NCBI GenBank assembly: GCA_024363285.1
Contig: AP024710.1
Coordinates: forward strand, 3,132,001-3,196,000
Origin: Leptolinea sp. HRD-7
Lineage (GTDB): Bacteria > Chloroflexota > Anaerolineae > Anaerolineales > Anaerolineaceae
Direction of reading: 5' to 3'
DNA length: 64,000 nt
Shown here: in pieces, positions 56,418 to 64,000 of the stretch
How the letters are laid out: the number at the start of each line of letters is the position of its first letter
How positions within the stretch are numbered: the stretch's first letter is position 1
Program-made: the position numbers and the translations under genes
The notes under the pieces: generated by a model
What the model was told of the DNA's origin: nothing
What the model saw: the letters and a program-made list of their open reading frames with translations, nothing else
Databases searched by the model: none

Positions 56418-57065
56418 ATGGGTGATTTGATCGAATTTTCCCGAAATTACAATGATCTGAGTACCGATACAGGCTTTCAATTTGAATTTATTTGCGACCG
56501 TTGTGGTTCAGGGTATAAAACACCTTTTCAAGCTTCGGCTACTGGAACGATTACCGGAGCATTAAACACAGCCAGCAATATCTTCGGTGGTATTTTTAAT
56601 TCAGTCGCAAACATCAGCGAACAGGTACGTAGCGCCAGCTGGCAACAGGCGCGAGATGCCGCTTTTGAAAGCGCAGTTCGGCAGATCAAACCCTCTTTTG
56701 TGCAATGTCCCCGTTGTTCCTCCTGGGTATGCCGCAAAAGTTGTTGGAATGAGAAGCGTGGTTTATGCAAAAATTGTGCGCCTGATCTGGGCGTGGAAAT
56801 GTCTGCCGCGCAGGCATCCCGGTCGGTGGAAGAAGTCTGGGCACATGCCGCCATGGCCACTGAAGACAAGAAACTGGCGGAAGGTAACTGGAATGAAACC
56901 ATCCGTGCTACCTGCCCCAAATGTGAATCCCCTCTGGCAACCAATGCCAAGTTTTGCCCTAACTGCGGTGAACCGCTGAAAAAAGCGTCTCATTGCACCC
57001 AATGCGGAGCTCAACTCCAGCCGGGTGCCAAATTCTGTGCCGATTGCGGCGCGAAGGCCGGCTGA
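56418..57065 (+). CDS. Zinc-ribbon protein with four Cys-pair modules
   Basis: The 215-residue protein has an N-terminal CxxC (FICDRCGSGY), a Gly/Ala-rich segment (TGTITGALNTASNIFGGIFN), then a middle Cys cluster (VQCPRCSSWVCRKSCW, GLCKNCAP). Two C-terminal double zinc ribbons follow: CPKCESPLATNAKFCPNCG and CTQCGAQLQPGAKFCADCG. No enzymatic motif. It may bind protein or nucleic acid. It ends 8 bp before mutS, so the two are probably co-transcribed. Function unknown. Confidence 0.8.
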   Translation: MGDLIEFSRNYNDLSTDTGFQFEFICDRCGSGYKTPFQASATGTITGALNTASNIFGGIFNSVANISEQVRSASWQQARDAAFESAVRQIKPSFVQCPRCSSWVCRKSCWNEKRGLCKNCAPDLGVEMSAAQASRSVEEVWAHAAMATEDKKLAEGNWNETIRATCPKCESPLATNAKFCPNCGEPLKKASHCTQCGAQLQPGAKFCADCGAKAG

Positions 57066-57073
57066 TAATTTGA

Positions 57074-59668
57074 ATGTCTGATGATGTAACCCCAATCCGA
57101 CAGCAATATCTCGACATAAAAAAGAAATACCCCGACGCCATTTTATTTTTTCGGCTCGGGGATTTTTACGAGACGTTTGACAATGACGCTGAAATCACTT
57201 CTCGCGAGCTCGATATTGTGCTCACTTCACGCGGGGTTTCCAAAGGGGTGCGCATCCCCATGGCCGGTATCCCCTACCACGCGGCTGAAAATTACCTCTC
57301 TCGCCTGATCGAACGTGGATACCATGTAGCGATCTGCGAACAGGTGGGCGAGCAACCGGCAAAAGGAATATTCCCTCGTGAGGTCACCCGGGTGGTTACT
57401 CCCGGTACGTTGCTGGAACCTTCACTGTTGAAAGGCGATCGGAACAATTACCTGGTCTCCCTCTATGTAACACACGAATGCGCCGGATTGGCATACGCGG
57501 ATATCTCTACCGGTGAGTTTGCCGCGGCCGAATGGACGGGAACAGATTTCTTTGCTCGTATCCGGGCGGAACTGGCTCGCCTGCAACCATCAGAGGTCAT
57601 CATTCCCGCTGATAGCCCTGTTGCTGACCAGATAACCTACCATAAGACCACCCAACCTCCATGGCGTTTTGAAACAGGACGGGCGCAGGAAACTCTAAAA
57701 AAACAATTTCAGGCATCCACGCTGGATGGATTTGGCTTGCGTGGAATGAATACTGCCATCCAGGCTGCCGGCGCGCTCATCCAGTACCTTCAGGATACCC
57801 AGCCAGCCGCTCTTCAGCTGCTAACATCCCTGCATACCTACCAGTTAGAATCATCCATGCTGTTGGATGTGTCCACCCGCCGGAACCTGGAGCTGACAGA
57901 AACCATACGCGGCGGTTCAACTGAAGGCTCACTGCTTTCTATTCTGGATAGCTGCGTTACGCCCATGGGGCACCGCCTGATGCGTGCCTGGGTAAGCAAA
58001 CCCCTCCTCGACATTCCAGCTATTCAGAGCCGTCAGGCCTGCGTCCAATGGTTCGTTGAGAATGGCTTAGTCCGCCGCGAATTTAAACAGGCGCTTCATG
58101 ATATTTCAGACCTCGAGCGACTGATCAACCGTGTAATAGCCGGCTCTGCCCAACCTCGTGACCTTACTGCCATTCGGGCAAATTTGCGCGCGCTCCCCGT
58201 CATTTTACGCATCCTCGAATCACCTTCAGAAGCCATCCAGACGATTCTAAAAGACCTTGATCCATGCCAATCAGAACTAAAATTACTAGACGAAGCCATA
58301 GCAGATGACCCTCCTGCTACCATGCAAAATACCGGTATCATCCGCCCTGGCTATTCTTCAGAACTGGATAATATTATCCAATCATCACGCGACGCACGCG
58401 AGTGGATTGCCAATCTGGAACAGGTGGAGCGTGATCGTACTGGAATTAAGACCCTGAAAGTCGGGTACAACAAGGTCTTCGGATATTACATTGAAGTGAC
58501 ACACAGCAACACCGGTGTGGTTCCGGCAGAGTATATCCGTAAACAAACTTTAGTCAACGCGGAACGCTATATCACTCCTGAAATGAAGGAATATGAGACG
58601 CTGGTTCTAAACGCGGAAGAACGAATTCGAGAGATTGAAGGACGCCTTTTCCGTGAAGTTTGCCGAAATCTTGCGGCAAATTCATCCCGTTTGTTGAAAA
58701 CATCACAGGCTATTGCTGAACTCGATGTAACATCATCATTGGCTGATGTGGCTGTTGTAAACCACTACGTCTGCCCGCAGATCGTCAACGAACCCGTTCT
58801 TGAGATCGTTGACGGGCGCCATCCTGTGGTGGAAAAAACCCTTGCCGGTGATCATTTCATCCCCAATGACACGATTTTTGACAATGGTGAGGTTGTTCGG
58901 GTGATTACCGGTCCGAACATGAGTGGTAAGAGTACCTTCTTACGCCAGGTCGCGTTGATAGTCCTCATGGCTCAAATGGGCTCTTTTGTGCCAGCCTCAT
59001 CCGCGCGAATCGGACTTGTGGATCGTATCTTCACCCGCATAGGTGCGCAAGATGAGATCCATGCGGGGCAGTCGACCTTCATGGTTGAAATGGTGGAGAC
59101 GGCCAACATCTTAAATAACGCCACATCCCGCAGTCTGCTGGTTCTGGACGAGATTGGCCGCGGAACCAGCACCTATGATGGACTGTCCATCGCCTGGGCT
59201 GTGGTTGAACACATTCACAATCACCCTTCATTGCGTTCCCGCACTCTATTTGCCACGCATTACCATGAATTAACGCAACTGGCAGACCTGCTCCCGGGAA
59301 TTCGCAACTATAATGTTGCCGTCACAGAAGTAGATAACACCGTAGTATTTTTGCATAAGATCGTTCCCGGTGGAACAGATCGCTCGTATGGAATTCACGT
59401 CGGCCAATTAGCCGGGCTGCCCAGACCAGTGATCCAGCGCGCCAATGAGATACTGAGTGAACTCGAAGCTTCTTCAGGGAAAGCAGTCAACATCAACCCG
59501 CATACGTCACAACAGATGGCGCTCTTCCCTGAGACCAATCCTCTGCTGGACGAATTACGCGGCCTGGATATATTGACCGTTTCCCCGCTGGAAGCCTTGA
59601 ACAAGCTATTTGAATGGCAGAAAAAATACGTGAACGACGGGAACTCCGGCAAAACTAAGAAAGCATAG
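57074..59668 (+). CDS. mutS: DNA mismatch repair protein MutS
   Basis: The 864-residue protein is a full MutS. Domain I has the mismatch-reading FFRLGDFYETFDNDAE. The connector, lever and clamp domains follow, with NKVFGYYIEVTHSN. The ATPase has Walker A GPNMSGKST (about 612-620), LVLDEIGRGTSTYDGLSIAW and ATHYHELTQL. It recognises mismatches and recruits MutL, which is not in this window. Its end overlaps the convergent panE by 14 bp. Confidence 0.97.
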   Translation: MSDDVTPIRQQYLDIKKKYPDAILFFRLGDFYETFDNDAEITSRELDIVLTSRGVSKGVRIPMAGIPYHAAENYLSRLIERGYHVAICEQVGEQPAKGIFPREVTRVVTPGTLLEPSLLKGDRNNYLVSLYVTHECAGLAYADISTGEFAAAEWTGTDFFARIRAELARLQPSEVIIPADSPVADQITYHKTTQPPWRFETGRAQETLKKQFQASTLDGFGLRGMNTAIQAAGALIQYLQDTQPAALQLLTSLHTYQLESSMLLDVSTRRNLELTETIRGGSTEGSLLSILDSCVTPMGHRLMRAWVSKPLLDIPAIQSRQACVQWFVENGLVRREFKQALHDISDLERLINRVIAGSAQPRDLTAIRANLRALPVILRILESPSEAIQTILKDLDPCQSELKLLDEAIADDPPATMQNTGIIRPGYSSELDNIIQSSRDAREWIANLEQVERDRTGIKTLKVGYNKVFGYYIEVTHSNTGVVPAEYIRKQTLVNAERYITPEMKEYETLVLNAEERIREIEGRLFREVCRNLAANSSRLLKTSQAIAELDVTSSLADVAVVNHYVCPQIVNEPVLEIVDGRHPVVEKTLAGDHFIPNDTIFDNGEVVRVITGPNMSGKSTFLRQVALIVLMAQMGSFVPASSARIGLVDRIFTRIGAQDEIHAGQSTFMVEMVETANILNNATSRSLLVLDEIGRGTSTYDGLSIAWAVVEHIHNHPSLRSRTLFATHYHELTQLADLLPGIRNYNVAVTEVDNTVVFLHKIVPGGTDRSYGIHVGQLAGLPRPVIQRANEILSELEASSGKAVNINPHTSQQMALFPETNPLLDELRGLDILTVSPLEALNKLFEWQKKYVNDGNSGKTKKA

Positions 59669-60680
59669 CCAGCAGTTTTTCCGGGTTATTCGCGAACTCT
59701 TCTTTCTTCCACTCTCCGGTTGTAAGCCGGGTTAAAGTGTCATTCAATAATTGATTGACGGGCGCTTTAAGTCCAACTTTTTCAGCCGCGCGCACCACCG
59801 CCCCGTTTAACCAATCCACTTCACTCTGACCGCGTCCCTGGTACAGGTCAATGTGGAAGCTGGGCATTTTCGCGCCGCGCCCGCCGCCAACGGCCTTAAC
59901 CAACAGTGGACGGACCACAAAATCCGGAAGATAGCGAAGAGCAAAAGCCAGCAGTTTGACAGGCGTCCCGGGCAGGTCAACCACGGGAATATGGTTGGTG
60001 TCCATCACAGCCAGAACTTCAAGCAATTGTCGGCGCTCGAGCTTAAAAATCCCCGGATGAGCGTATACGTTTGCAGGAAGCCAGTTAAGAATGGCAGATG
60101 TGGCATTGGCCATAAGGTTTGTCAACATTTTCGACCATTTCATGGCCGGTCCATTGTCAAATCCCAGCATGCCCAGGCCGGCACGGTTACAAGCAGCCAG
60201 AACAGCATCCGAAGCCGGGTTGCTCATTTCAATTCCAGTGCCGCGGAAACGCTCAACTTTGATATCTCCCAGCCCTCGCCTTCCGATCGCCGTGGTGACG
60301 GTTCCGCGGATTACCCGCCCTTCACCCAGTACCGCGGCTATTTCTGGCTCATTTTCCACTCCATTTTGAAAACACAAAACCGGGGGCATGCTGTTCTTTT
60401 CCGGCTTGATTATTTCCAAAAATCCCGCCGTATCAAAGCCTTTAATAGCCAAAACGGCAAGATCAAAGCGCCCAGTCTCAAATGCCTCTTTCAAAGACGT
60501 GACGACAATCGGTTGTGATACAGTCTTCTCACCATCTGCAAGCCCAAGTTTCAAACCGGTCTTAATAAGAACTTGCTGGACTTCAGGTCTTTCCAGAAAT
60601 ACTACCTCTTCACCGGCCAGAGAAAGGCTGCCCCCTATGTATGTGCCAATGGCACCCGCTCCAAATACCAGAATTCGCAT
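59655..60680 (-). CDS. panE: 2-dehydropantoate 2-reductase (ketopantoate reductase family)
   Basis: The 341-residue protein has the NADPH-binding GAGAIGTYIGG (7-17), QNGVENEP and a C-terminal helical domain with KWSKMLTNLMANATSAIL, the catalytic Lys and Asn of the family. It reduces ketopantoate to pantoate for coenzyme A, though some paralogues have other substrates. Its start overlaps the fmt stop by one base. Confidence 0.88.
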   Translation of the reverse strand: MRILVFGAGAIGTYIGGSLSLAGEEVVFLERPEVQQVLIKTGLKLGLADGEKTVSQPIVVTSLKEAFETGRFDLAVLAIKGFDTAGFLEIIKPEKNSMPPVLCFQNGVENEPEIAAVLGEGRVIRGTVTTAIGRRGLGDIKVERFRGTGIEMSNPASDAVLAACNRAGLGMLGFDNGPAMKWSKMLTNLMANATSAILNWLPANVYAHPGIFKLERRQLLEVLAVMDTNHIPVVDLPGTPVKLLAFALRYLPDFVVRPLLVKAVGGGRGAKMPSFHIDLYQGRGQSEVDWLNGAVVRAAEKVGLKAPVNQLLNDTLTRLTTGEWKKEEFANNPEKLLAMLS

Positions 60681-61600
60681 TATCTATCCTTTTCCCAGTT
60701 ACGGGCACCGTTCAAAAACACTTTTCCATCCATGGGTTTCTTCCCGGAAGGTTGGACTTCTTCCAACAATAAAGCACCCTCCGTACAAAAAACGACAGGA
60801 TACCCGGTATGAATTGAACGACTTCCAGGTATACCATTGAGGTTATAAACAGGACGCGCCTTAATTACTTTTAAAGGCTGGTTATCCCAGGTGAAAAATG
60901 TTCCAGGCCATGGGTAAAAGGCGCGAACCCGGTTGAATAACTCTCTTGCTGGCTTTGAAAAATCCAGCAGCCCATCTTCTTTTTTCAGCATCGACGCGTA
61001 TGTGGCTCCCTCTTCCGGTTGGTCGACTGCTTTTGCCGTTCCATTTAGAATGGACGGAAGCGTATCTAACAAAAGCTCACCTCCGGCATCCGCCAGCTTT
61101 CCGGTTAACGTCAGGGCATCATCGCTGTCTTCAATCGCGATTTCACGCCGCGAATAGACCGCCCCGGTATCAATCCCCGCGTCCATTTTCATGATACACA
61201 CCCCTGTGATGGTGTCTCCGTTCAATATAGCCGCCTGAATCGGCGCGGCACCCCGCCAGCGGGGCAACAGAGATGCGTGCACGTTGACACAACCCAGCGG
61301 TGGTAAATCCAATACGTTCTGCCGCAAAATTTGCCCGTACGCTGCCACCAGGATGATATCCGGCGCCCATTCCTTAAGTATTTCGAAGTTCTCAGGCAAT
61401 CGGAGGCGTTCGGGCTGCATGATCTTGCATCCCAATTCTTCTGCCAGAACCTTTACCGGCGGCGGTGTTAACTGTTTACCACGGCCGGCAGGTCTGTCTG
61501 GTTGAGTGACGACGCCATAGACAGTATATTGCGATGCGACTTTAGCCAGTATTACCCGGGCTAATTCAGGGGATCCCATAAAAACGATTCGTGGTGTCAT
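60680..61600 (-). CDS. fmt: Methionyl-tRNA formyltransferase
   Basis: The ATG at 61600 gives the standard start MTPRIVFMGSPELARVIL; a start seven codons earlier is possible and neither has a clear ribosome-binding site. The catalytic pattern is present: VNVHASLLPRWRGAAPIQAAI with the His, then MKMDAGIDTG. The C-terminal domain (about 205-306) has FTWDNQPLKVIKA. The enzyme formylates initiator Met-tRNA. It forms a tight pair with panE. Confidence 0.95.
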   Translation of the reverse strand: MTPRIVFMGSPELARVILAKVASQYTVYGVVTQPDRPAGRGKQLTPPPVKVLAEELGCKIMQPERLRLPENFEILKEWAPDIILVAAYGQILRQNVLDLPPLGCVNVHASLLPRWRGAAPIQAAILNGDTITGVCIMKMDAGIDTGAVYSRREIAIEDSDDALTLTGKLADAGGELLLDTLPSILNGTAKAVDQPEEGATYASMLKKEDGLLDFSKPARELFNRVRAFYPWPGTFFTWDNQPLKVIKARPVYNLNGIPGSRSIHTGYPVVFCTEGALLLEEVQPSGKKPMDGKVFLNGARNWEKDR

Positions 61601-61703
61601 CTGGTAGATTTTAACATTCATATCACAAAATGGGCGAAATCAGCTGGCGAAAGATTGGGCTTTGAATATACAATTAGCAAAATCTTTTAGGTATGGTGGA
61701 AAA

Positions 61704-62150
61704 ATGGAATCAGAGAACTATTGGCTGGCTGCCTGGAATAATTTCGGGGTTTTTAGCGGCCGCGCCCGGCGCATGGAATATTGGTTATTCCGATTGGAGA
61801 TTACACTGATAAGCCTTCTCATCGGTGTGCCATTTGCCCTCCTTTCGGAAACAACTCCGAGAAGTGAAATAGTACCAAATTCCAGTTCTCTATTGGGTAT
61901 CTTGATACTGGTAACTGTGGGCATCCTGTCAATTATTTTAACGATCGTGGATCTTGGAGTTACCGTCAGGCGGCTGCATGACACGGGAAAATCAGGCTGG
62001 TGGATACTTATCCGGCTGGTACCGTATATTGGCGGTTTGGTGCTATTCATCTTTATGGTGATGGATAGTGAGGCAGGAGAAAATCAATATGGACCTAATC
62101 CCAAAGGAAATGGATTACGGAAACAGATCGATGAATACCTCCATGGGTAA
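61704..62150 (+). CDS. DUF805-family membrane protein
   Basis: The ATG at 61704 has GGTGG upstream; the product is 148 residues. It shows the DUF805 signature: WNNFGVFSGRARRMEYWLF at the start, three to four membrane helices, VRRLHDTGKSGWWIL and a closing GENQYGPNPKGN. The family is widespread, small and of unknown function. It is divergent from fmt. Confidence 0.88.
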   Translation: MESENYWLAAWNNFGVFSGRARRMEYWLFRLEITLISLLIGVPFALLSETTPRSEIVPNSSSLLGILILVTVGILSIILTIVDLGVTVRRLHDTGKSGWWILIRLVPYIGGLVLFIFMVMDSEAGENQYGPNPKGNGLRKQIDEYLHG

Positions 62151-62248
62151 ATCGTTTCAAATATCAGTCTCAAAGGATAGATAATTGCATAATCCGGATA
62201 TTGAAGTAAAATTAAACTATCATTAATTCACATGAAGGAGATGCAAAG

Positions 62249-62584
62249 ATGACTGATCAGGTTGTTATGCCCGGTGGCGAAGTCACCAGTGACGATAAAT
62301 TATGGGGTCTGCTTTCATACCTGTTTACCCCTCTTATTCCCATCATTGTACTTTTGATGGAAGATAAGAAAGCCCGTCCCTATATTAAATATTGCGCTGT
62401 TCAGGGCCTGGCTGTTGGTATTCTGATCGTTGTGATGGCTGCTCTCTCATTCACCATCATCACCGGTTGTATTGCCGCCATCCTCGGCATTTATGCCATT
62501 TACCTGGCCATCAAAGCCTATCAGGGTGAATGGACCGTCATCCCCGTTGTCACCGATTTTTGCAAGAAACAGGGCTGGCTGTAA
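62249..62584 (+). CDS. Small DUF4870-like membrane protein
   Basis: The 111-residue protein has DKLWGLLSYLFTPLIPIIVLL, KARPYIKYCAVQGLAVGIL and a last helix with a short polar tail: three hydrophobic segments arranged as in DUF4870/Tic20-like proteins. AAGGAG precedes the ATG. Function unknown. It is followed by its own terminator. Confidence 0.78.
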   Translation: MTDQVVMPGGEVTSDDKLWGLLSYLFTPLIPIIVLLMEDKKARPYIKYCAVQGLAVGILIVVMAALSFTIITGCIAAILGIYAIYLAIKAYQGEWTVIPVVTDFCKKQGWL

Positions 62585-62601
62585 CTGGTAATGGAGTAAT
62601 T

Positions 62602-62633
62602 AACAGCCCGGTTTTGAATCGGGCTGTTTTTAT
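62602..62633 (+). terminator. Rho-independent terminator after the DUF4870-like gene
   Basis: AACAGCCCG (62602-62610) and CGGGCTGTT (62620-62628) pair around a 9-base loop and are followed by a T-run. It also lies at the 3' end of the converging peptidase-like gene. Confidence 0.88.
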
Positions 62634-63694
62634 TTAAATCGTTCCAATTGTGACCCACTGGCAGTATCTTGTACGCGCCAACCAGCATCTTCCATTTGTT
62701 GGCGTAATTCATCAGCTTTCGTAAAATCACCTGCCTTGCGGGCAGTGTCACGAAGTTCAGCCAACTTCTTGATGTTTTCCGGGGGTTGTTCTCTGGGGCT
62801 TTCTTGAAGGTCACGATCTAATATTAAAAGGTGGCGAATTACCTCAGGCCGGATTCCATCAAACACATCGAAAGACGTTGCAGAATAACCCGGATATGCT
62901 AACGAAATAGTCTGACCGTTTTTGACGTCAGTTATTTCACCATCATGGTAAAGATGAACAAAACCTTTTCCATAAACTCTGGCAGTAAGAGTATCCGGTT
63001 CAATCCAAACTGATGTGTGTTCATCAATACCAAGGATATCCGGGGTGCCTTTCAGCAAAGCCCGCAATTCCGCGAAACGTTTCTCTCCGATAAAACAATG
63101 GCTGGTATCCAATTCATCACCACCCTGCGTGTTATTCCAATGAGGAATGATGACTAGATCGCGTCCATAATACTGAAAGAAATTCAATCCGGATTGCCAG
63201 TGAAGATCCATGCCGGCTTTAAAGATTTCATACACCGGCAGGGTTTGAGAACCGAACGCGATAGTCGCCGCGCTGGCCAGAACCAGCGCCGTCCCCGTTC
63301 TTTGCTTAACCTGAAGAATTTCATAGGCCAGACTGCCCTCAAGTTGACGTGCCGCGTACGTCGGACTGCCTGGTCCTAAAAAGATGACATTCGCGGAGTA
63401 CAACGGCTCCAGTATGGATTCATTGTCCGGGCTGAACAGACCGCCCCTCTTCCTTGCAGGTATGATGTCAATAACCGGATGGTAGTTTTGCAGGCGTTTC
63501 GAAAGATAGTCACCTACCCGGCCGGCAACCCGGTTGGAGTTTAATTCAAAGCCTGCCGGAGTCTCTATTATGGCTATGCGCAAATTGTCGCCGTAATGCT
63601 TCGCCAGCTTCTCAAAAATAACACCGCCCGTGGAAGATGTCTCACCCGAACCAATCAATATAACAGGGCCGTGCGTTCCTTTTTTATCCGTCAT
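62630..63694 (-). CDS. Peptidase S51/cyanophycinase-like protein with CysRS-like C-terminal tail
   Basis: The ATG at 63694 is used; a TTG 12 codons earlier is unlikely. The 354-residue protein has a class I glutamine amidotransferase-like core: VILIGSGETS, RIAIIETPAGFE, VIFLGPGSPTYAARQL and ALVLASAATIAFG, where the Ser may be the S51-type nucleophile. The last 50 residues (LRDTARKAGDFTKADELRQQ ... VQDTASGSQLERF) resemble the C-terminal helix and tail of cysteinyl-tRNA synthetase. No ribosome-binding site is seen before the ATG, and TACAAT at 63706-63701 sits where a leaderless transcript would start. Substrate unknown. Confidence 0.75.
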   Translation of the reverse strand: MTDKKGTHGPVILIGSGETSSTGGVIFEKLAKHYGDNLRIAIIETPAGFELNSNRVAGRVGDYLSKRLQNYHPVIDIIPARKRGGLFSPDNESILEPLYSANVIFLGPGSPTYAARQLEGSLAYEILQVKQRTGTALVLASAATIAFGSQTLPVYEIFKAGMDLHWQSGLNFFQYYGRDLVIIPHWNNTQGGDELDTSHCFIGEKRFAELRALLKGTPDILGIDEHTSVWIEPDTLTARVYGKGFVHLYHDGEITDVKNGQTISLAYPGYSATSFDVFDGIRPEVIRHLLILDRDLQESPREQPPENIKKLAELRDTARKAGDFTKADELRQQMEDAGWRVQDTASGSQLERFK

Positions 63695-63723
63695 GCGATA
63701 ATTGTACTTGCCTGAACTATCTT

Positions 63724-63762
63724 TGTACAATCAGGATGGTTCTCATTCAGTATATGTACAAT
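63724..63762. promoter_or_regulatory. Direct repeat TGTACAAT in the divergent promoter region
   Basis: TGTACAAT occurs at 63724-63731 and again at 63755-63762, 31 bases apart or about three helical turns, between two divergent genes. It could bind a regulator of both. Confidence 0.35.
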
Positions 63763-63779
63763 GATATGGGAGTTTATCT

Positions 63780-64000
63780 GTGAAAGAGTTACAGGAAGCA
63801 GGCAATCACTGGCAAGAAGTGGAATCAGAACTCAATACGGCGCGTTTGGCCCGTTCGCAAGGAAACGAAGGCAAAGCACGAGTATGTGCCCGCCGGGCTG
63901 CCGGAAAAGCCTTAAACGCGGTCGGAGTGTCCTCTGGACCTCCTCTGGCAGCCATCAGGTTTTTTCTTGAAACGCAATCAATGCCTGATGAAGTACGCGT
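63780..64000 (+). CDS. HEPN-like protein (N-terminal part, cut by window edge)
   Basis: A GTG at 63780 is preceded by GGGAG with seven-base spacing and opens a frame that stays open to the window end, 73 full codons. The pattern HWQEVESELNTARLARSQGN then ARVCARRAAGKALNAVG resembles HEPN domains, which have a Trp near the start and an aaEKALKA-like helix. Its RxxxxH site, if present, would be outside the window. An overlapping frame starting at 63761 is not supported. The family call is tentative. Confidence 0.6.
   Translation, partial: MKELQEAGNHWQEVESELNTARLARSQGNEGKARVCARRAAGKALNAVGVSSGPPLAAIRFFLETQSMPDEVR

Noticed and set aside
59853..60518. Plus-strand frame of 221 codons
   Set aside because: It is antisense to panE, which has clear family motifs; this frame has none.

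Overview
The window looks like chromosomal DNA of a Chloroflexota bacterium, most likely class Anaerolineae. This is inferred from gene content and protein style: lipoproteins with Pro/Thr linkers, a TPR protein with repeated PDWL motifs, a baseplate-J-like membrane protein beside mltG and ruvX, and gene orders such as rnc-smc and rpsF-ssb-rpsR. No 16S rRNA gene is present to prove it. Almost everything is housekeeping DNA at high coding density; the only clearly accessory stretch is about 7.09-8.19 kb.

Layout. 1-216 is the start of uvrB, cut by the window edge. 0.3-6.9 kb holds lipoproteins, a GT-C-like membrane protein, alaX and an HD-domain protein; two of the lipoproteins are paralogues with an MmpS-like C-terminal domain. 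7.1-8.3 kb holds a dead REP-associated transposase between two inverted palindromes, then tandem 86-bp repeats that each carry the 3' end of the adjacent tRNA-Pro(CGG) gene. 8.5-12.35 kb is a four-gene GldA/F/G-DUF4340 ABC exporter operon, followed by the primary sigma factor gene, a 1305-residue TPR protein, ndk and ftsH. 20.3-21.6 kb (minus) carries miaA and a yraN-type gene.

21.7-29.1 kb (plus) is one run of close or overlapping genes: cinA, an amidohydrolase fused to a CYTH-like domain, then glgA, glgC and malQ for glycogen metabolism. 29.1-37.2 kb holds an EamA transporter, a superoxide dismutase/ferredoxin pair, an aspartase-like lyase, polyphosphate glucokinase, and a minus-strand chain rlu/baseplate-J-like/ruvX/mltG with 4-bp overlaps.

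38.1-45.6 kb is a four-gene recombination/repair cassette: a degenerate SF1 helicase (AddB-like), an active UvrD-like helicase without a nuclease domain, a separate Fe-S PD-(D/E)XK nuclease, and a RecJ exonuclease. The first three look like an AddAB-type machine split over three polypeptides. 45.6-47.3 kb holds a winged-helix regulator and a DegV protein whose promoters share an identical 16-bp element.

47.5-64 kb is conserved core: rpsF-ssb-rpsR, a PpiC/SurA-like foldase gene with an in-frame TAG, smc, rnc, a threonine synthase, scpA, a zinc-ribbon protein, mutS, panE, fmt, two small membrane proteins, a peptidase-S51-like protein with a CysRS-like tail, and the start of a HEPN-like gene. 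Strongest leads: the split AddAB-like cassette, the amidohydrolase-CYTH fusion, the tRNA-fragment repeat array, the amber-interrupted foldase gene and the shared operator.
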